This document shows positions 17,225 to 26,040 of a stretch of DNA of 64,000 nucleotides, piece after piece. Each line of letters begins with the position of its first letter. Position 1 is the stretch's first letter. The stretch comes from an uncultured Lachnospiraceae bacterium (lineage in GTDB: Bacteria > Bacillota > Clostridia > Lachnospirales > Lachnospiraceae), in NCBI GenBank assembly GCA_910585905.1, contig CAJUID010000011.1, forward strand, positions 8,437 through 72,436, in the 5' to 3' direction. Both the position numbers and the translations under genes were made by a program. The notes under the pieces are model-generated. The model was not told the origin of the DNA. It saw only the letters and a list, made by a program, of their open reading frames with translations, and ran no database searches.

Positions 17225-17368
17225 TTTATTCCCGCGAAGCAACGAGCCAAGCGCGAGCTTGCTCGCATTTGGCGACTGCCGCGAGGGTCAAATACCCCGC
17301 CCCTCTGGGGCGAACTTGCTAAAAAGAAGCTAAGTCATGCCCCGTTGCTTGCAGCGGGGTATTTGACT
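17225..17368. repeat. 144-bp structured intergenic repeat, copy A
   Basis: This 144-bp sequence is identical, base for base, to 25129-25272. It is built from nested inverted repeats: GCCAAGCGCGAGC with GCTCGCATTTGGC, CCCGCG with CGCGAGGG, GCCCC-TCT-GGGGC, and an outer pair GTCAAATACCCCGC with GCGGGGTATTTGAC. The RNA of either strand would fold strongly. It lies between cdd and the phosphorylase gene and could act as an mRNA-processing or attenuating structure. Confidence 0.9.
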
Positions 17369-17404
17369 AGCTGTGTGATGGGAACTGAATAAGGAGGGTA
17401 GCTT

Positions 17405-18727
17405 ATGCGAATGTATGACATTATTGATCAGAAAAAAAGAGGAAATGAATTAACAAAAGAGGAAATTTATTATGCGATCAATGGGTATGTGTTGGGAGAT
17501 ATTCCAGATTATCAGATGTCAGCTTTATTAATGGCAATTTATTATAAGGGAATGACGGATGAAGAGCTTTTGTATATGACAGAGTGTATGGCAAAGTCTG
17601 GTGATATGGCTGATCTATCAAATATTGATGGAATTAAGGTGGATAAACACAGTACTGGCGGAGTTGGTGATAAGACAACTTTAGCTGTAGCGCCGATTGT
17701 GGCAGCCTGCGGCGGAAAAGTTGCAAAGATGAGCGGAAGGGGATTGGGTTTTACAGGAGGAACAGTTGATAAACTGGAATCAATACCATATATGCAGACG
17801 GCAATTGATGAGAAAAGATTTTTTGAGATTGTAAATAAACTGGGAATTTCTTTGATTGGGCAATCTGCGAATATTGCTCCGGCAGATAAAAAATTGTATG
17901 CACTCCGCGATGTTACAGCAACTGTGGACAGCATACCTTTGATTGCTGCTTCTATTATGAGTAAAAAACTTGCTGCGGGGAGTGATAAGATTGTATTAGA
18001 TGTTACTGTGGGAAGCGGTGCATTTATGAAGTCAATAGAAGATGCAGTGATTCTTGCAGAGAAAATGGTAGCAATAGGAGAAGGAGCAGGACGGGAGACT
18101 ATTGCAATCTTAACTAATATGGATGTTCCTCTTGGGATTTCTGTTGGAAATAATATTGAGATTATTGAAGCAATTGAGGCTTTACAAGGAAAGGCTCCGA
18201 AAGATTTTCAGGAAATATGCGAAGTGTTTGCCACAACTATGCTGGTACTTGGAAAAAGAGGAACAGAGAAGGAGTGTTATGCCCTGGTGAAAAAAGTAAT
18301 AGAGGATGGAAGCGCTCTTGATAAATTTGCTGCAGTGGTTAAAGAGCAGGGGGGAGACGAATCATATATTTATCATCCAGATCAGTTTCCAAGGGCTTTA
18401 TATGAAAAAGAATTTAAAGCAAAACAAACTGGATATATTGTTAGCATGGATGCAGAAATCTGTGGAAAAACAGCGGTTATCCTTGGGGCAGGTAGAGAGA
18501 CAAAAGAGAGCACTATAGATGATACTGCAGGAATCCGATTTTTTAAAAAGACTGGGTCGTGGGTAGAAGAAGGAGAAAAGATTGCAGTTTTGTATAGCTC
18601 AGATCAGAAAAAATTGGAAGATGCAGCCTCCTATCTGGAAAAAGCGTACATATTTGGCAGCGAAAAACCAGAAAAGCTAAAGGCAATATATGCTAAAGTT
18701 TATAAGGATGGTGTTACATACTTATAA
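17405..18727 (+). CDS. pdp: Pyrimidine-nucleoside phosphorylase
   Basis: A 440-residue phosphorylase that cleaves uridine, thymidine or deoxyuridine to base and (deoxy)ribose-1-phosphate. The signatures are VDKHSTGGVGDKTTL, GRGLGFTGGTVDKLESIP and LDVTVGSGAFMKS. The C-terminal domain (from about residue 340) is the lipoyl-like barrel seen in the family. The neighbour cdd supplies uridine from cytidine, so the pair forms a pyrimidine salvage unit. The ribosome binding site is AAGGAGGG, 8 bases from the ATG. Confidence 0.95.
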   Translation: MRMYDIIDQKKRGNELTKEEIYYAINGYVLGDIPDYQMSALLMAIYYKGMTDEELLYMTECMAKSGDMADLSNIDGIKVDKHSTGGVGDKTTLAVAPIVAACGGKVAKMSGRGLGFTGGTVDKLESIPYMQTAIDEKRFFEIVNKLGISLIGQSANIAPADKKLYALRDVTATVDSIPLIAASIMSKKLAAGSDKIVLDVTVGSGAFMKSIEDAVILAEKMVAIGEGAGRETIAILTNMDVPLGISVGNNIEIIEAIEALQGKAPKDFQEICEVFATTMLVLGKRGTEKECYALVKKVIEDGSALDKFAAVVKEQGGDESYIYHPDQFPRALYEKEFKAKQTGYIVSMDAEICGKTAVILGAGRETKESTIDDTAGIRFFKKTGSWVEEGEKIAVLYSSDQKKLEDAASYLEKAYIFGSEKPEKLKAIYAKVYKDGVTYL

Positions 18728-18732
18728 TATTT

Positions 18733-18852
18733 TTGTTCTTACGTATGTAATGAGCCAAACGCAATACTTTGCTTATAAGGAACTGAAAGTTATTTTGCGT
18801 TTGGCAACTGCGTGGGCAGCTAAACAAACATCCACCACATGTCCGATTAGCT
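18733..18852. repeat. Diverged member of the GCAACGAGCCAA repeat family, copy D
   Basis: The stretch contains TAATGAGCCAAACGC and TGCGTTTGGCAACTGCG, corresponding to the start and the first hairpin of the 144-bp repeat, with an inserted AAGGAACTGAAAGTT segment also present in copy C. It lies between the convergent ends of the phosphorylase gene and the next minus-strand gene. Confidence 0.6.
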
Positions 18853-21184
18853 ACTGATAAGAGGTTTGATTTGTTTTTAGTATTTTGTTGTTAGCATAGA
18901 TGTCAATAATAGAATATTTTGGAAAACTGGTATAATCGAGTATTGGGGAAGTTGTGATTGTTGATGTAAGCAAAGTGCCGCTTGAATTATAGATTGCAAT
19001 TACACAATTAGGGTAAGTCTGGCATCGGCGGACAAAATCTTGTGTTACATTATGAGATTTTTGATAGGAAATAGAAATGGTATCTAAATAAAAGTTAGGT
19101 GGGATAGAAGGGATAAAGTTTTTTAGGCAGTGGATGCGGGATAATGGTGTTAAGGAATGTTCCGCATCCACTTTTGTAGGAAAAATTGTCTGTTTTGTAG
19201 TGTGAAATGAGACATATTCTTGTGCTGCAATTGTACCAGAAGAAGGAATTAAAATATAATCAGTGTCTGGAAGAAGATTCTCTAAAAAAAGATTTGCAAG
19301 AGAGAATTCATGACTCTTTTTTGTAAATTGTTCTGTTGAAACGTTTTGAAGAAAAAAATAGTGATTGCTGACTTTTTGATATAGTTGAAAAGATGCAATA
19401 TCAGATACTCTACTTTCAAAATTACCATAAGCTAAGATTCGTGCATACTGTGGCTTTTGAAGCGTTACTTCTTTTAGAGATATTGCATGTTTTGTAATAT
19501 TACAAGTAATAAAATTAGATTTGGATAATATGTTATTCTCCTCAGAAAGTGCTTTGATACATAGATAATATGTGCCATCAGGTAGGGCAGTTGGAAGTAA
19601 TAGGGATGGGATGACGATTTGATTTCCAAATTCCCGAAATTGTTCTTTTGATATAGTTAGTTCATAAAAGGATTCTTTTCTATCAGGATGAAAAAATTGT
19701 AAGGATAAAGAACGATAAATGGAGGGCGGAGTATCACTAATTATCGAGAGATTTTTAATGGAAGTCAGTGGGCATGGTTCTAGCTTAATATGCAAAAGGG
19801 CACGGTTAGTTAGTATATTGGAAAAAGAAAATATAATTTTTTTTGTAAGATAACTAGAATGCGGTTGTTCTAGAGAAAAATTTTTAATATAAATGGCGTA
19901 AGTTTTGTTGCAATTAAGAATCGTTTTGGCAAGCACATTTTTATTAGTGACTGGTGGTTTTTGGTTAGAAGAATAAGTAAGTGTGGTTTGTTCTTCAAAA
20001 ATTAAGCCGGAATAGGGGTTAGCCGGAACAGAGGAAGTATTACTAAGGAGAAGTTTTCCAGTGGAATCTGTAGTGCCGGAATAAAGAATATCGTCCTTAG
20101 AAAAAGAATCTGTTTTGTGATTATTTGGCTTGGTCTCTTTTTCTTCTAGAAGATAAATAGATGTGTTAGGAATGGGAATATCTTGTTTATCAGTAACAAA
20201 AAATTCAATTGCAATATCTGTATCTTTCTCGGAACGTAAAATAATATTTTCGCAGGTCGTTCCTTTTGGGGAAATGATAGGGTTTTGAATGGTGCATTTT
20301 TGGAAACCGGATTTTTCTACTGTCAGGCAATCAGAGCCTGAAATGTTTTTGAAAAGATAATGCCCATTTTTGTCAGTATAGCTTTTTTTTATGGTAATAT
20401 CTCCTTTTTTTAAGGTAACGAGAGCATTTTTCACACAGTTACCATTTGTATAAAAGACAAAGCCAGAAAGGGTATTTTTGGTCAGTCGTTCCTGATAGGT
20501 TAGGGATAACTTTTTAGAAAAACGTTTCGATTCTAATATATAAGTTCCATCCATAGAAAAGTTGCCGGGACAGAGTTTTGCTTGGCTGAAAGTATTTAAA
20601 GTATAAATGATTTCTTGCCCGTTATCAGAAAGTTTGGTAAAAGATGCAGTTAGCTTTGGGCTTTTCTTTCCCTTTGGATAGATTGAAAGTTTATCTGTAT
20701 TTATTTCCTTTTCTAAAAGAATTCGGCTGCAGGAAAGCGTAATGGTAAAGTTCCATGGGTTGATAGTTTTTTTTACCTTGAAAGTAGCGTTTGGAAGTAT
20801 TTTTTTCTTTTCTTGAATGGTGACCTGGTTCTTTAATATTTTTATTATTTTATTCTTTTTGTTGTAGACTATTGCTTTAACAGTTAGTATTCCGGTTTTT
20901 TTAGGGGTTAGAATACCAGTATTTTTTTCAATTGATGCAAGAGAGGAATTGGACAAAAAGAATTTGGCATAATTTGTTTTGTTCATATTTTTTAATTGGT
21001 ATTTTACTTTTTTGCCAACCGTAAGGTTACGATAAGTTTTGGTAAACGAAATAGGTGCAGCGGCTTGTACTTTTTTTATAGAGAAGTGCAAAGGTGAAAA
21101 ATTGGTTAGAAAAGCCGCAGTTATAAATGTTAAAAAAATAAACATATAACTGAACTTTGTAATTTTACTATTAAATAATGTCAT
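18851..21184 (-). CDS. Large secreted protein with Ig-like and carboxypeptidase-regulatory-like domains
   Basis: A protein of about 777 residues with an N-terminal signal or anchor segment (MTLFNSKITKFSYMFIFLTF), so it is exported. A Big_2-like region (about residues 45-115, with LTVGKKVKYQLKNMNKTNYAKF and GILTPKKTGILTVKAIVYN) is followed by a CarboxypepD_reg-like repeat (GFVFYTNGNCVKNALVTLKKG, then TDKNGHYLFKNI). The remainder looks like beta-sandwich domains. I start at 21184, where GGAGGAA precedes the ATG; the longer frame runs through a structured non-coding region. Last gene of a three-gene minus-strand operon with the receptor-like kinase. Ligand unknown. Confidence 0.8.
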   Translation of the reverse strand: MTLFNSKITKFSYMFIFLTFITAAFLTNFSPLHFSIKKVQAAAPISFTKTYRNLTVGKKVKYQLKNMNKTNYAKFFLSNSSLASIEKNTGILTPKKTGILTVKAIVYNKKNKIIKILKNQVTIQEKKKILPNATFKVKKTINPWNFTITLSCSRILLEKEINTDKLSIYPKGKKSPKLTASFTKLSDNGQEIIYTLNTFSQAKLCPGNFSMDGTYILESKRFSKKLSLTYQERLTKNTLSGFVFYTNGNCVKNALVTLKKGDITIKKSYTDKNGHYLFKNISGSDCLTVEKSGFQKCTIQNPIISPKGTTCENIILRSEKDTDIAIEFFVTDKQDIPIPNTSIYLLEEKETKPNNHKTDSFSKDDILYSGTTDSTGKLLLSNTSSVPANPYSGLIFEEQTTLTYSSNQKPPVTNKNVLAKTILNCNKTYAIYIKNFSLEQPHSSYLTKKIIFSFSNILTNRALLHIKLEPCPLTSIKNLSIISDTPPSIYRSLSLQFFHPDRKESFYELTISKEQFREFGNQIVIPSLLLPTALPDGTYYLCIKALSEENNILSKSNFITCNITKHAISLKEVTLQKPQYARILAYGNFESRVSDIASFQLYQKVSNHYFFLQNVSTEQFTKKSHEFSLANLFLENLLPDTDYILIPSSGTIAAQEYVSFHTTKQTIFPTKVDAEHSLTPLSRIHCLKNFIPSIPPNFYLDTISISYQKSHNVTQDFVRRCQTYPNCVIAIYNSSGTLLTSTITTSPILDYTSFPKYSIIDIYANNKILKTNQTSYQ

Positions 21185-21194
21185 AATATTCCTC

Positions 21195-21345
21195 CATTCC
21201 GAGAACGTATTTTGTTCGAGGAACCGCAAGAGAAATCTGCGAATGCAGTTTCTCTTGTCGGATAAGGGCTTATTTGTGACGTTCTCGGCACAAATAGCCT
21301 TGTGAAAAATTGGCATATCAATGCAATTTTTCACAATAGACCCTC
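21195..21345. repeat. Structured leader of several nested hairpins
   Basis: Between the kinase gene and the large secreted-protein gene lie the inverted repeats CGAGAACGT/ACGTTCTCG, AAGAGAAATCTGC/GCAGTTTCTCTT, TATTTGTG/CACAAATA and TTGTGAAAAATTG/CAATTTTTCACAA. In the minus-strand transcript this would be a 150-base multi-stem structure before the last gene. It shares CTTGTCGG followed by AAG with the MITE-like element at 15200-15395, so it may belong to the same repeat type. Confidence 0.6.
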
Positions 21346-21363
21346 CATTTTATATGTTATGAA

Positions 21364-22965
21364 TTAATAAAATATTGTACACTCTGGCAATTTTTTTTGA
21401 AGTGTTAGAATTGTTTTTTCTGAAATATTTGTATTGGTTAAAATAAGATAATGAAGGTTTTTCAGAGATGAAATCACTGAGATATCTTTTAGGTTTTGGT
21501 TATGGGATAAGTCAAGTGCTTTAAGTGATTTAAGGTGGGTAAGACATGATAAATCAGTTAAACGGTTTTTGGATATTACAAGGACTTCTAAGTTACTAAG
21601 ATTTGTTATCCCTTTTAAAGACGTAATCTGATTGTCACTTAGATAAAGTTCTTTTAGGGAGTAAAGCGAAGCAAATATGTTACAGTTGGAAATCCGGCAC
21701 TGATTGGCAAAAAGAATCTGTAATGTGTGATACTTTTTAGAGTTTTTTTTAAGTATATTGCTGCCTTCAGTATTTCCAGAAATATCTAATATTGGTTTTC
21801 CTTTTTTCTCAATTGGTATCATTGTACTTTTTGGCAATGGAAAAATCGTTGGTGTAGGCAGCATATTCTTAAGTTGTGGAGATTCCGTGACAGGGATGAT
21901 TAGTTGTTCTGATTGGAAAGTAATCTGGTTACTTTTGGCTTTATTACTTATTACTAAATAGTGATATAGAGAAAATAAAAATAGAAAACTGCAGAAAATA
22001 AATAGGCTATATAGGGGAATTTTCTTACTATTTTTATGAGAAAAGGATAATTTGAAAAAGGCAGTTTTTGAAACAGAGACATTTTCTATATCACATTCAG
22101 GAGTATTTTCCCATAGAAAGTTCTGTTTGTCATTAGCAGGCTCTATCAATAGGTTGTATTTCTGGAAATCTCTGTGATTATTACATTTCATTAATATTTG
22201 TTCTAATTCTTCTAAAAATTCTTTTATAGTATTTGAGTGGATAGATGAGGGGCGTTTCATCCATTTTAATAAAACTGCATTTAATTCGCTAATTGCCGGA
22301 TTAGGGGCTATTACGTTTTGATCTGGTAATTTTCCATTATTAAATAAAACATAAATGGACAGTGAAAGATTGTAACAGTCATTCCAATAAGAAATAGTGG
22401 GTATCTCTTCCTTATTTGGAGGGGCAAATGTGGAGGTTGTTCCAGTCCGAAGGAAATGGCAAAAGAAAAGTGCCTGATATCTTTTTGCAGGAACTGCAGA
22501 GGAAAAGTCTCCTAGATAAAAATGTTCCTCTTGATCTACAAAGATATTGCTAGGTGTAAGGTCTAGGTGAAGGATATTGTGTTTATGAAGGGATACTACG
22601 GAGTTTCCTATAGTACGGATAAGGGTACATAAAGTGGTGCAGGAGACTGAATTTGTTGATAGAACCTCAGTTAGTGTCTTTAATTGTGGATATAAAAAAT
22701 AGACAAAATATGGATCTGTAAATGTTTGAATAGGCAGCAGCAGAGATGTGTCTGTAATATCAAATATCTTTTGGTAGAAAACTTTATTATAGTATTTTTT
22801 GTCTAGAATTTTCAAAACAAATAGACTGCCTGTTTTTTTAAAATGGACATTAAGAATAATATTATGTTGATTTGCAGTAAGTAGATTAGTAACTTCATAA
22901 CAATCTTTCATTTCTTTGGGCAGCAGGCTGTTTAGCGATGTTTGTGAAAAAAGTGTATGTTTCAT
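21364..22965 (-). CDS. Receptor-like protein kinase: kinase - membrane segment - leucine-rich repeats
   Basis: A 533-residue protein. Residues 1-265 are a eukaryotic-type kinase domain: probable ATP-binding lysine in FVLKILD (about K52), catalytic loop LHLDLTPSNIFV (Asp136, Asn141), and metal-binding DFS (Asp154) in place of DFG. One membrane segment lies at about 312-335. The outside part has a spacer and then leucine-rich repeats at about 410-533 (LKELYLSDNQITSL, LEVLVISKNRLTDL, LKALDLSHNQNLKDI). This is the mirror of plant receptor kinases. It lies between two genes for secreted proteins, likely partners or ligands. The substrate is unknown, and the missing DFG glycine may lower activity. 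Confidence 0.85.
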   Translation of the reverse strand: MKHTLFSQTSLNSLLPKEMKDCYEVTNLLTANQHNIILNVHFKKTGSLFVLKILDKKYYNKVFYQKIFDITDTSLLLPIQTFTDPYFVYFLYPQLKTLTEVLSTNSVSCTTLCTLIRTIGNSVVSLHKHNILHLDLTPSNIFVDQEEHFYLGDFSSAVPAKRYQALFFCHFLRTGTTSTFAPPNKEEIPTISYWNDCYNLSLSIYVLFNNGKLPDQNVIAPNPAISELNAVLLKWMKRPSSIHSNTIKEFLEELEQILMKCNNHRDFQKYNLLIEPANDKQNFLWENTPECDIENVSVSKTAFFKLSFSHKNSKKIPLYSLFIFCSFLFLFSLYHYLVISNKAKSNQITFQSEQLIIPVTESPQLKNMLPTPTIFPLPKSTMIPIEKKGKPILDISGNTEGSNILKKNSKKYHTLQILFANQCRISNCNIFASLYSLKELYLSDNQITSLKGITNLSNLEVLVISKNRLTDLSCLTHLKSLKALDLSHNQNLKDISVISSLKNLHYLILTNTNISEKTILTLQKKLPECTIFY

Positions 22966-23003
22966 TGTTATTTTAAGAAGCTGTTTAGAACGAGGCAGGC
23001 AGC

Positions 23004-23993
23004 TTATTTCCTTTCTATCACCTTTACAAAACAGGAGCTTGAGTTATTGGGGTGATTTTTTTGTTTTATATAGATTATAGTGATTCCTTCTCTTCGAGCA
23101 GTTATTTTTCCATCTGATATTGTTGCAACAAGGGGATTGCTGCTAAGCCAGATGATATTTGAAGAGTTTGTTTTAGGTGTGATGGTAAGATTTTGCACAG
23201 ATTTTGGGTACATTTTAATAAATTGTGGATGAAGCGTAACTTTCTTTTCATTCTTTGTGGATAACTTTTTTTTGATTTTGTTTTTATTTAAATCAGGGTG
23301 ATATGTGGCTTTGAAATGTTGCGATTTATTTTCTAGTGATTGTGCTGCATTTTGTTTTATTGGATTTGGAGTGGTGTGATAATTTATTTTTGGTGTCGGA
23401 GTTGAGGTTCTAAGTTCAGTTTTATTTTGTTTTTGTCTTGGGTTAGGAATTAGAATGGTACTTGGTAAGGATTTCTTTTTGCATACTGATTTGTGGTTAC
23501 TTTTTTTGACTGATTGTTTGGGTTGATAGCTGTTATTTTTTTGATTTGATACAAGTATCTGTAGAGAGCATGATTTGGAAGATTGATTGGTTAGTTGTAG
23601 AAATATTCTTTCACTATTTTTAAAAGTACCAACAGGCAGAGATAAGATTTTGCTTTCCTTTTTTGATTGGGTGTGGAATGATATATTTTTTCCGGTATCA
23701 GAGAATAAGCGTATTTTTAAGTTGCGAAGAGAGACGGACGTAATCTGAAAATAGGCATTTTTCTGAATAGAAGTGTAATAATATCTGTTGTCATGTGCTG
23801 CAATATGCTCCTGATAGGTTGTCTCAGTACAAAGTTGAAGTGCATTGGAGAAAGTATTATGTTCGCTTTCTGCAGCAAGTGCCTTTGTTGAGAAACTGTG
23901 AAATAAAATATTATTTTGTCCAGGACGGAGAAATAGATATAGAATACAGGCAATACTTAATAATATTGCAAAAATGGAATGAATAACTTTCAT
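23004..23993 (-). CDS. Secreted protein with C-terminal Ig-like (Big_2) domain
   Basis: A protein of about 329 residues starting MKVIHSIFAILLSIACILYL, a signal peptide or membrane anchor. The middle (about 150-250) is a Lys/Ser/Pro-rich low-complexity linker. The C-terminus (about 255-329) fits a Big_2 Ig-like domain (VTLHPQFIKMYPKSVQNLTI, then SSNPLVATISDGKITARREG and ITIIYIKQK). I start at 23993 rather than 24035 because AGAAAGGAA precedes that ATG. First gene of the operon with the receptor-like kinase. Possible role in surface attachment or as the sensor's partner. Confidence 0.75.
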   Translation of the reverse strand: MKVIHSIFAILLSIACILYLFLRPGQNNILFHSFSTKALAAESEHNTFSNALQLCTETTYQEHIAAHDNRYYYTSIQKNAYFQITSVSLRNLKIRLFSDTGKNISFHTQSKKESKILSLPVGTFKNSERIFLQLTNQSSKSCSLQILVSNQKNNSYQPKQSVKKSNHKSVCKKKSLPSTILIPNPRQKQNKTELRTSTPTPKINYHTTPNPIKQNAAQSLENKSQHFKATYHPDLNKNKIKKKLSTKNEKKVTLHPQFIKMYPKSVQNLTITPKTNSSNIIWLSSNPLVATISDGKITARREGITIIYIKQKNHPNNSSSCFVKVIERK

Positions 23994-24188
23994 AAAATTC
24001 CTTTCTCCACTTTCAAATCCATTGCTACTATTCATGGTAACAATCTATTGTTATTATAACGAAGGCATCAAAAAAATACTATTGACAAAATACCAAAAAA
24101 GAATGTTTTCTAAAATACATATGTTATACAAAATACACAAAAGGGAAAGAGGGCATCTCTGTATAAAATTATGGTATAGTCTTAGGGG

Positions 24189-24350
24189 CTATGCCGTTTT
24201 TTCTTTGTCTGAATGCTTCTGTTTCAAGCGTTTTTGAAACATTTCTTCAAATTCTTCAGCAGATGGAGTATTGATAATACTGATACTACTATAGTAAATA
24301 TCAATCAGATATATGGTCTTTCCATCTATGATCTATTTTTTAGATACCAT
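24189..24350 (-). pseudogene. Remnant of a small gene with an early in-frame stop
   Basis: On the minus strand the frame reads MVSKK, a TAG stop, then IIDGKTIYLIDIYYSSISII and a helical tail containing SAEEFEEMFQKRLKQKH before the final stop. Removing the one stop would give a 53-residue protein, so this looks like a decayed gene. I do not recognise the family. The remainder of the 490-base gap 24036-24526 holds the upstream region of the kinase operon and nothing else I can support. Confidence 0.35.
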
Positions 24351-24526
24351 AATGTAATCAATAGGAAAAACATCATATAGGTAAAAGAATATAGGCATTT
24401 ATGATAGAAAATGATGGACAACTGAAAATTATTAATATGCTTGATTGCAAATAAAAAAGTAAATGCTGTTGCCCTAAGCACTAAAAGGAGGTGCAGCCAA
24501 TGTAATTAGAAAAGGTGTAGGGCTGT

Positions 24527-24907
24527 ATGGCAGTGAAAGGTGATGGGATATGGAGTATGTCAACACAACTGAGAAATTACATACAATGTATCAAGGCAGA
24601 GGAAAGTGAGAGATTATCCATGCAGGAAGTATACAAATATGGAAATGCAGTTGTAATCATTAGCGATGAATGTTGTGTTACTAGCCAGAAAGAAATAGAC
24701 GCAATTATAGAAAGCTATACAGCTACTGTGGCACGGGAAATGGCAAGAATAAGAAAACAAAAGGATGAAAAATTGCTGTGCAATGCAGAAGATAACGGTG
24801 CAGGCGAGCGGCGTGAAAAAGGTGATGGCGGCTGCGACAAAAAAAGCATCAAAGTTTCCAGAGAGGTAAAGCAGACGAAGGATTCCGAGGTAGAAATGAT
24901 ACTGTAA
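24527..24907 (+). CDS. Hypothetical protein
   Basis: A 126-residue protein, helical and rich in charged residues, with two adjacent cysteines in VVIISDECCVTSQKEIDA and a lysine-rich C-terminus. No family recognised. The strongest ribosome binding site (AAGGAGGTG, 24486-24494) is spaced for an in-frame ATG at 24500 that is followed at once by TAA, with a further TAG before the ATG at 24527. The gene therefore may have lost its original start, or begins at 24527 or 24554 without a clear binding site. It lies in a patch of small genes and repeats. Confidence 0.45.
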   Translation: MAVKGDGIWSMSTQLRNYIQCIKAEESERLSMQEVYKYGNAVVIISDECCVTSQKEIDAIIESYTATVAREMARIRKQKDEKLLCNAEDNGAGERREKGDGGCDKKSIKVSREVKQTKDSEVEMIL

Positions 24908-24944
24908 GGCACAAGGGCGGGCTACATTATGTAAACAGGACACA

Positions 24945-25112
24945 TTATTTGTCCTGTTTAGCATTCGGGGGATAACCATTACCTTGGATGTCTGTAGAGA
25001 TTTCTTCAAGGTGTTCATTCTTGGTCTTATGTTCTTTCTTCAAAGTAGTGCTGCCTTCCCAGACACCTTTTGGGGCTGTGTGGATTGGCTTGTCTTTTTC
25101 TGCCTGCTTCAT
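24945..25112 (-). CDS. Small hypothetical protein
   Basis: A 55-residue very hydrophilic protein (MKQAEKDKPIHTAPKGVWEG, then a lysine- and glutamate-rich stretch). The start at 25112 is supported by TGGAGGTAC eight bases upstream; the longer frame would run into repeat copy B. No family recognised. It converges with the hypothetical gene to its left. Confidence 0.45.
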   Translation of the reverse strand: MKQAEKDKPIHTAPKGVWEGSTTLKKEHKTKNEHLEEISTDIQGNGYPPNAKQDK

Positions 25113-25128
25113 AAATAGTACCTCCAGA

Positions 25129-25272
25129 TTTATTCCCGCGAAGCAACGAGCCAAGCGCGAGCTTGCTCGCATTTGGCGACTGCCGCGAGGGTCAAATACC
25201 CCGCCCCTCTGGGGCGAACTTGCTAAAAAGAAGCTAAGTCATGCCCCGTTGCTTGCAGCGGGGTATTTGACT
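25129..25272. repeat. 144-bp structured intergenic repeat, copy B
   Basis: Identical over 144 bases to copy A at 17225-17368. Here it lies between two small genes of unknown function. An open frame across it on the plus strand (24988-25287) is an accident of the repeat, not a gene. Confidence 0.9.
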
Positions 25273-25412
25273 TTAAGGATAGGGTAACCAGAATACAAAA
25301 AAATATGTGAAATAAGCAGAAGTTGGGAAATATCAAAATGAGGGTTAAAAAATGTACAAAGAGAATTAAGTAATAGAGTGAGTCAAAATGGCCAGTGCAA
25401 TCGACAAAAAGA

Positions 25413-25691
25413 TTATTTAGGCTTCATGAACCATCGGTTCTCATTTGGGAAGAAGGTAAGGTTTACTTCCCGGATATACCCATCCAGTTCGGCCGTGCAT
25501 TCAAAGTGGAATGCGTTATATTTCTTTTCGCACCAGTGTACGGACATAACCTTAATGGTCTTTTCATCAAACTGGAAATAAAGGGGCTGCACGCCGCCTT
25601 TTGTGCTAAAGGATGCGATAACAGGGACAATATAATTTGGTTCTTTGTCTATATCAAAGGAATGCTCTTTGGGTGGTACATAGAATGGCAT
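25413..25691 (-). CDS. Hypothetical protein
   Basis: A 92-residue protein starting MPFYVPPKEHSFDIDKEPNY, with a compact mixed alpha/beta character (VMSVHWCEKKYNAFHFEC). The start at 25691 has AAAGGAG at proper spacing. It resembles small accessory proteins often carried near mobile elements in gut Firmicutes, but I cannot name the family. Confidence 0.5.
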   Translation of the reverse strand: MPFYVPPKEHSFDIDKEPNYIVPVIASFSTKGGVQPLYFQFDEKTIKVMSVHWCEKKYNAFHFECTAELDGYIREVNLTFFPNENRWFMKPK

Positions 25692-25830
25692 GACAGATAC
25701 TCCTTTCTGGGTGGTAATTAGATTATAAGAAAATATGTTCGGATAATCAACGGACAAAATATGGAAAAGGAGTTTGGAATATGCGATATTGAACTATACA
25801 ACAACTGTATCAAGTATATGTTTCTCAGAT

Positions 25831-26040
25831 TTTATTCCTGCGGAGCAACGAGCCAAACGCAATGTTTACAAGGAACTGAAAGTTCCTTTGTATTTGACGA
25901 CTGCGCGCAGGTTGCTGAACATCCGGTGGATGCTCGTTTAGCAACGACCGAAGCGGAACGGAGACCTAATACCCCGCCATTTGGGGCGGAACTTGCCAAG
26001 GAACCGAATGGTTCCTTTGGAGAAAGAAAAAGTGGCAAAG
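25831..26040. repeat. Expanded member of the repeat family, copy C
   Basis: It starts TTTATTCCTGCGGAGCAACG and continues AGCCAAACGC, then carries inserted hairpins (AAGGAACTGAAAGTTCCTT; AAGGAACCGAATGGTTCCTT) and the inner ACCCCGCCATTTGGGGCGGA stem. About 65 bp longer than copies A and B. The reading frame 25761-26132 runs through it and is not supported as a gene. Confidence 0.6.

Noticed and set aside
17225..17368. CRISPR-like array of the structured repeats
   Set aside because: The copies are kilobases apart and lack regular spacers, and no cas genes are present; it is a dispersed intergenic repeat family.
21185..21334. N-terminal extension of the large secreted protein
   Set aside because: The extra 50 codons translate a multi-hairpin region; the ATG at 21184 has a clear ribosome binding site and begins a signal segment.
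24988..25287. 99-residue plus-strand open frame
   Set aside because: It runs antisense to a small gene and through the 144-bp structured repeat; there is no ribosome binding site. The frame is open only because the repeat lacks stops.
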